A DNA stretch of 8,555 nt from Pseudomonadota bacterium (GTDB lineage: Bacteria; Pseudomonadota; Gammaproteobacteria; Burkholderiales; Burkholderiaceae_B): NCBI GenBank assembly GCA_023427085.1, contig JAEZBO010000252.1, positions 1-8,555 of the forward strand. Direction: 5' to 3'. The position numbers were made by a program, and so were the translations under genes. The notes under the pieces are model-generated. The model searched no databases. It was not told the DNA's origin and saw nothing but the letters and a program-made list of their open reading frames with translations. This document shows, one piece after another, positions 5,878-8,555 of this stretch (within the stretch, counting starts at the first letter, position 1; the number at the start of each line of letters is the position of its first letter).

Positions 5878-7092
5878 ATGTCCGCTTCCAGCTCCTCCCC
5901 CCTGTCCGCCGTCGCCAGCGAACAGCCCTCCGAGTCTTTCGCCATCGCACCCGTCACCGAGATCGTCGCCGAGCTGCGCGCCGGCCGCATGGTCATCCTG
6001 GTCGACGAAGAAGACCGCGAAAACGAAGGCGACCTGCTGATGGCCGCCGAGTTCGTCACGCCCGAGGCCATCAACTTCATGGTCACCCACGGGCGCGGGC
6101 TGGTCTGCCTGACGCTGACCGAAGAGCGCTGCCGCCAGCTCGACCTGCCGCTGATGGCGGCGCGTAACGGCACCCGATACGGCACCAATTTCACCGTCTC
6201 GATCGAAGCCGCCGTCGGCGTCGAGACCGGCATCTCGGCCGCCGACCGGGCCCGCACCATCCTGGCCGCGGTCGCCCGCGACGCCAAGCCCGAAGACCTG
6301 GTGCAGCCGGGCCACATCTTCCCGGTCAAGGCGGTGCGCGGTGGCGTGCTGGTGCGCGCCGGCCATACCGAAGCCGGCTGCGACCTGACGCAGATGGCCG
6401 GCCTGACGCCAGCCGCGGTGATCTGCGAGATCCTCAAGCCCGATGGCACGATGGCGCGCCTGCCCGACCTGATGGTGTTCGCGCAGCAGCACAACCTCAA
6501 GGTCGGCACCATCGCCGACCTGATCCAGTACCGCAACGAACACGAGTCGGTGGTGCAGCGCGTCGCCAACACGACGATGCAGACCGCCTGGGGCAGCTTC
6601 CAGGCCTACGCCTATCGCGACACCGCCAGCGGCGCGCCGCACCTGGCGCTGGTGCACGGACAGATCGATCCGGCCCGCGAGACGCTGGTGCGCGTGCACG
6701 AGCCCACCTCGGTGCTGGACGTGCTCGACGCTGGCGCCAGCCAGCACAGCTGGAGCGTGCGCCATGCGCTCGAGGCCATCGCCGCGTCGTCGGCCGGCGT
6801 GCTGGTGCTGCTCAATTGCGCCGACGCCGCCGATGCGTCCGACCTGTTCTTCCGCCAGGCCGCGCAATGGGGCAAGCCGGCCAACCAGGCCGCGCCGCAA
6901 CGCGATGGCGGCCGTCTCGATCTGCGCACCTATGGTATCGGCGCGCAGATCCTGCGCGACCTCGACGTCGGCCAGATGCGCCTGCTGGCGCGGCCGCGCA
7001 AGATGCCCAGTATCATGGCCGGCTTCGGCCTCGAAGTTACGGGTTACGATTGCGACCCTCCCTCCACCCCGCAAGACGAAGGTAGCGCTTAA
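5878..7092 (+). CDS. ribBA: 3,4-dihydroxy-2-butanone 4-phosphate synthase with degenerate GTP cyclohydrolase II domain (RibBA / RibBX type)
   Basis: The N-terminal half converts ribulose 5-phosphate to 3,4-dihydroxy-2-butanone 4-phosphate plus formate, the four-carbon precursor of riboflavin. RibB motifs are intact: the metal-binding acidic loop DEEDRENEGD (43-52), THGRG (70-74), YGTNFTVSIEA (101-111), GHIFPV (145-150) and GHTEAG (162-167). The C-terminal half (about 224-390) has the RibA fold signature at its end (RTYGIGAQILRDL, 350-362). After VRVH (271-274), however, it lacks the Cys-x10-Cys-x-Cys zinc ligands, and the usual RQEGRGIGL stretch is absent. It is therefore very unlikely to be an active GTP cyclohydrolase II. 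This matches the RibBX variant known from Proteobacteria. The ATG at 5878 is chosen because an upstream extension would cross the promoter region and only a short lead precedes the RibB core. The stop codon directly abuts ribH. Confidence 0.95.
   Translation: MSASSSSPLSAVASEQPSESFAIAPVTEIVAELRAGRMVILVDEEDRENEGDLLMAAEFVTPEAINFMVTHGRGLVCLTLTEERCRQLDLPLMAARNGTRYGTNFTVSIEAAVGVETGISAADRARTILAAVARDAKPEDLVQPGHIFPVKAVRGGVLVRAGHTEAGCDLTQMAGLTPAAVICEILKPDGTMARLPDLMVFAQQHNLKVGTIADLIQYRNEHESVVQRVANTTMQTAWGSFQAYAYRDTASGAPHLALVHGQIDPARETLVRVHEPTSVLDVLDAGASQHSWSVRHALEAIAASSAGVLVLLNCADAADASDLFFRQAAQWGKPANQAAPQRDGGRLDLRTYGIGAQILRDLDVGQMRLLARPRKMPSIMAGFGLEVTGYDCDPPSTPQDEGSA
7078..7083 (+). promoter_or_regulatory. 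Ribosome-binding site of ribH
   Basis: GAAGGT lies 9 bases before the ribH ATG, inside the last codons of ribBA. With the TAAATG junction (ribBA stop touching the ribH start) it indicates translational coupling. Confidence 0.7.
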
Positions 7093-7644
7093 ATGAATCC
7101 CTACACCATCGATCCCGACACCAACGGCGAAGGCTTGCACATCGGTATCGTGCGGGCGCGTTTCAACGAGGACATCGGCCAGACCGAACTGGCCGCCTGC
7201 CTGCAAGAGCTGGCCGAGCTGGGCGTCGACGAACGCGACGTCATGGTCGTCAGCGTGCCCGGCGCCCTCGAGCTGGGCATCGCGCTGGCGCAGCTGGCCG
7301 ACACGCGTGAATTCGACGCGCTGATCGCGCTGGGCGCGGTCGTGCGAGGCGAAACCTATCACTTCGAAATCGTCAGCAACGAAAGCGCCTCGCAGATCTC
7401 GCGCATCGCGCTCGAGTCGGGCGTACCGGTCGCCAACGGCGTGCTGACCACCGAGACCGAAGAGCAGGCCCTGGCCCGCGCCGAAGAAAAAGGCCGTGAC
7501 TGCGCCCGTACGGCGATCGAGATGGCCAACCTGATGGCCGCGCTCGAGCCCGAAGAGGGCGACGACGAAGACGAAGAAGACGACGAAGACGAAGAAGACG
7601 ACGAGGACGAAGATTTTGACGACGAACAAACCGAGCGCCGCTGA
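7093..7644 (+). CDS. ribH: 6,7-dimethyl-8-ribityllumazine synthase with acidic C-terminal tail
   Basis: RibH condenses 5-amino-6-ribitylamino-uracil with 3,4-dihydroxy-2-butanone 4-phosphate, the penultimate riboflavin step. It usually forms pentamers that may assemble into a 60-subunit capsid. Visible signatures are ARFNEDI (22-28, with the substrate-stacking aromatic F24), VPGALEL (55-61), the phosphate/catalytic segment RGETYHFE (85-92, H90 the expected catalytic histidine) and GVLTTET (116-122). The core ends near residue 151, the normal family length. Residues 152-179 then contain 24 Asp/Glu out of 28, partly from an 18-bp DNA repeat. The gene follows ribBA with no gap and overlaps nusB by 29 bp. 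The enzyme call is very secure; the role of the tail is unknown. Confidence 0.97.
   Translation: MNPYTIDPDTNGEGLHIGIVRARFNEDIGQTELAACLQELAELGVDERDVMVVSVPGALELGIALAQLADTREFDALIALGAVVRGETYHFEIVSNESASQISRIALESGVPVANGVLTTETEEQALARAEEKGRDCARTAIEMANLMAALEPEEGDDEDEEDDEDEEDDEDEDFDDEQTERR
7561..7614 (+). repeat. 18-bp tandem repeat, three copies, encoding the RibH acidic tail
   Basis: Copies at 7561-7578 and 7579-7596 are identical (GACGACGAAGACGAAGAA, encoding DDEDEE). The third (7597-7614) differs at two bases, GAA to GAG in its third codon and GAA to GAT in its sixth, giving DDEDED. The length is a multiple of three, so copy-number change keeps the reading frame. The altered third copy carries the nusB ribosome-binding site. 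Confidence 0.93.
7603..7618 (+). promoter_or_regulatory. nusB Shine-Dalgarno (GAGGA) and TTG start, inside ribH
   Basis: GAGGA at 7603-7607 lies 8 bases before the TTG at 7616. It exists only because the third copy of the ribH repeat has GAG where the first two have GAA. No closer ATG or GTG exists in frame before the conserved Arg-rich NusB N terminus, so this site decides the start. Confidence 0.7.
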
Positions 7645-8107
7645 AGGCGCGACCGGGCGTAGCGCCCGGCGCCGCGCGCGCGAGTTCGCGCTGCAGGGCA
7701 TCTATGCCTGGCTGTTGCGTGGCGGCGAGGGCACCCAGGACGGCGCCGAGATCGACGCGCACATCCGCGATTCCGACGACTTCGGCGAGGCCGACGTGGC
7801 CTGGTTCCAGACGCTGCTGCATGGCGTCATCAACAATGCGCCGATGCTGCGCGAACGCTTCACGCCGTTCGTCGACCGGCCGCTGGCCGAGCTGTCGCCG
7901 GTCGAGCACGGCATCCTGCTGATCGGCAGCTACGAGCTGATCAAACACGTCGAAGTGCCGTACAAGGTCGCCATCAACGAGGCGGTCGAACTGGCCAAGT
8001 CCTTCGGTGGCACCGATGGCTTCAAGTTCGTCAACGGCGTGCTCGACAAGCTGGCCGCCGAGGTGCGTACCGCCGAAGTCCGCGCGGTAGCCCAGCGGCG
8101 CGGCTGA
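7616..8107 (+). CDS. nusB: Transcription antitermination factor NusB
   Basis: NusB binds boxA RNA together with NusE (ribosomal protein S10) and keeps RNA polymerase processive on rRNA operons. The 163-residue all-helical protein shows the Arg-rich RNA-binding N terminus (RSARRRAREFALQGIY, 15-30), ELSPVEHGILLIGSYEL (92-108), and the family's most conserved block VPYKVAINEAVELAKSFGG (114-132) followed by KFVNGVLDKLA (137-147). It starts with TTG at 7616, within the last codons of ribH in another frame (29-bp overlap). This implies coupled translation and perhaps modest initiation. The ribH-nusB neighbourhood is widely conserved in proteobacteria. Only a 22-bp gap separates it from thiL. Confidence 0.95.
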   Translation: MTTNKPSAAEGATGRSARRRAREFALQGIYAWLLRGGEGTQDGAEIDAHIRDSDDFGEADVAWFQTLLHGVINNAPMLRERFTPFVDRPLAELSPVEHGILLIGSYELIKHVEVPYKVAINEAVELAKSFGGTDGFKFVNGVLDKLAAEVRTAEVRAVAQRRG

Positions 8108-8116
8108 GCGCCGGCC

Positions 8117-8132
8117 GGGGGCAGGGCGCTTG
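8117..8132 (+). promoter_or_regulatory. thiL ribosome-binding region and TTG start
   Basis: GGGGG at 8117-8121 lies 8 bases before the TTG at 8130. The protein read from this TTG begins (M)SAEFDLIARHF, the expected ThiL N terminus, and no in-frame ATG or GTG lies between the nusB stop and it. The start is supported mainly by the protein, as the Shine-Dalgarno is only a G-run. Confidence 0.55.
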
Positions 8133-8555
8133 AGCGCCGAGTTCGACCTCATCGCCCGCCATTTCTCCCGGCCCGTGCCCGCGGGCCTGCTGGGGGGCGG
8201 CGATGATTGCGCGCTGTTCCCGGTGCCTGCCGGCAAGCACGTCGCCACCAGCACCGACCTGCTGCTCGAAGGGCGGCACTTCTTTCCCGACGTCGATCCC
8301 GCCGCGCTGGGCCACAAGGCCCTGGCGGTCAACCTGTCCGACCTGGCCGCGATGGGCGCCCGGCCCATCGCCTGCGTGCTGGGCCTGGCGCTGCCGCATG
8401 TCGACAATGCATGGCTGGCGGCGTTCGCCGACGGCTTCTACACGCTGGCCGAGCGCCATGGCTGTCCGCTGATCGGCGGCGACACCACTCGCGGCGCCAC
8501 GCTGGCCATCAGCGTGACGGTGTTCGGTGCGGTCGATCCGGCCCGCGCGCTGCGC
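8130..8555 (+). CDS. thiL: Thiamine-monophosphate kinase (3' end outside window)
   Basis: ThiL phosphorylates thiamine monophosphate with ATP to give thiamine pyrophosphate, the final step of cofactor synthesis in the cytoplasm. The 142 visible residues cover the N-terminal part of a normally ~320-residue PurM-like kinase. EFDLIARHF (4-12) is followed by GGGDDCAL (22-29), matching the Mg-ATP binding GxGDDxA motif. STDLLLEGRHF (41-51), VNLSDLAAMGA (68-78) and GGDTTRG (116-122) complete the conserved set. The reading frame runs off the right edge without a stop. The start is TTG, as for nusB just upstream. Its place after ribH and nusB is the usual proteobacterial arrangement. Confidence 0.94.
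   Translation, partial: MSAEFDLIARHFSRPVPAGLLGGGDDCALFPVPAGKHVATSTDLLLEGRHFFPDVDPAALGHKALAVNLSDLAAMGARPIACVLGLALPHVDNAWLAAFADGFYTLAERHGCPLIGGDTTRGATLAISVTVFGAVDPARALR

Noticed and set aside
5839..7701. 620-codon open frame on the minus strand opposite ribBA-ribH
   Set aside because: Its translation is a low-information, His/Arg/Gly/Gln-rich shadow of the real genes. High GC at third positions removes stops on the opposite strand, and the frame lies opposite two well-identified genes.
8108..8129. GGGGGCAGGGCG before thiL as part of an FMN or TPP riboswitch
   Set aside because: It resembles one short RFN block by chance, but the gap is only 22 bp and no other conserved block of either riboswitch is present. 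It is better read as a G-rich ribosome-binding region.

Overview
The window looks like a chromosomal housekeeping segment from a high-GC betaproteobacterium. The best guess is Burkholderiales of the Bordetella/Achromobacter (Alcaligenaceae) type. This rests on strong GC bias at third codon positions, a ribBA-ribH-nusB-thiL cluster, a Pro/Ala-rich FtsY, and a RibBA whose C-terminal half is a degenerate GTP cyclohydrolase II. No mobile element, tRNA, rRNA, CRISPR array or phage gene was seen. The genus is inferred from remembered family features, not from a search.

Layout. Positions 2-1408 (+) hold the 3' part of ftsY, the signal recognition particle receptor GTPase; its start lies outside the window. 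A 138-bp convergent gap with a strong hairpin (1474-1512) separates it from a CYTH-CHAD protein (1547-3226, minus). Upstream of that gene, 3227-3333 is an unusually palindrome-rich spacer. Next, still on the minus strand, is an apparent two-gene unit: glpD (4122-5666, aerobic glycerol-3-phosphate dehydrogenase) followed by an overlapping IclR-family regulator (3334-4143). The 211-bp region 5667-5877 is a divergent control region between glpD and the rib cluster. From 5878 to the right edge, four plus-strand genes are packed tightly: ribBA (RibBX type), ribH with a strongly acidic tail, nusB, and the 5' part of thiL.

How the genes fit together. RibBA makes 3,4-dihydroxy-2-butanone 4-phosphate. 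RibH condenses it with the pyrimidine intermediate to give lumazine, the precursor of riboflavin, FMN and FAD. Because the GTP cyclohydrolase II half of RibBA lacks its zinc cysteines, a separate RibA should exist elsewhere in the genome. NusB (rRNA antitermination) and ThiL (thiamine pyrophosphate synthesis) share the transcript, as in many proteobacteria. GlpD is an FAD enzyme feeding electrons from glycerol 3-phosphate to quinone, and the IclR protein is a candidate regulator of it.

Most notable. An 18-bp tandem repeat encodes the acidic tail of RibH. The altered third copy carries the Shine-Dalgarno sequence of nusB, and nusB starts with TTG inside the end of ribH. Other points of interest are the palindromes before the CYTH-CHAD gene, the low-complexity insert within CHAD, the glpD-IclR overlap, and the degenerate RibBA C-terminal domain. 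I did not find convincing evidence for a wholly new system.
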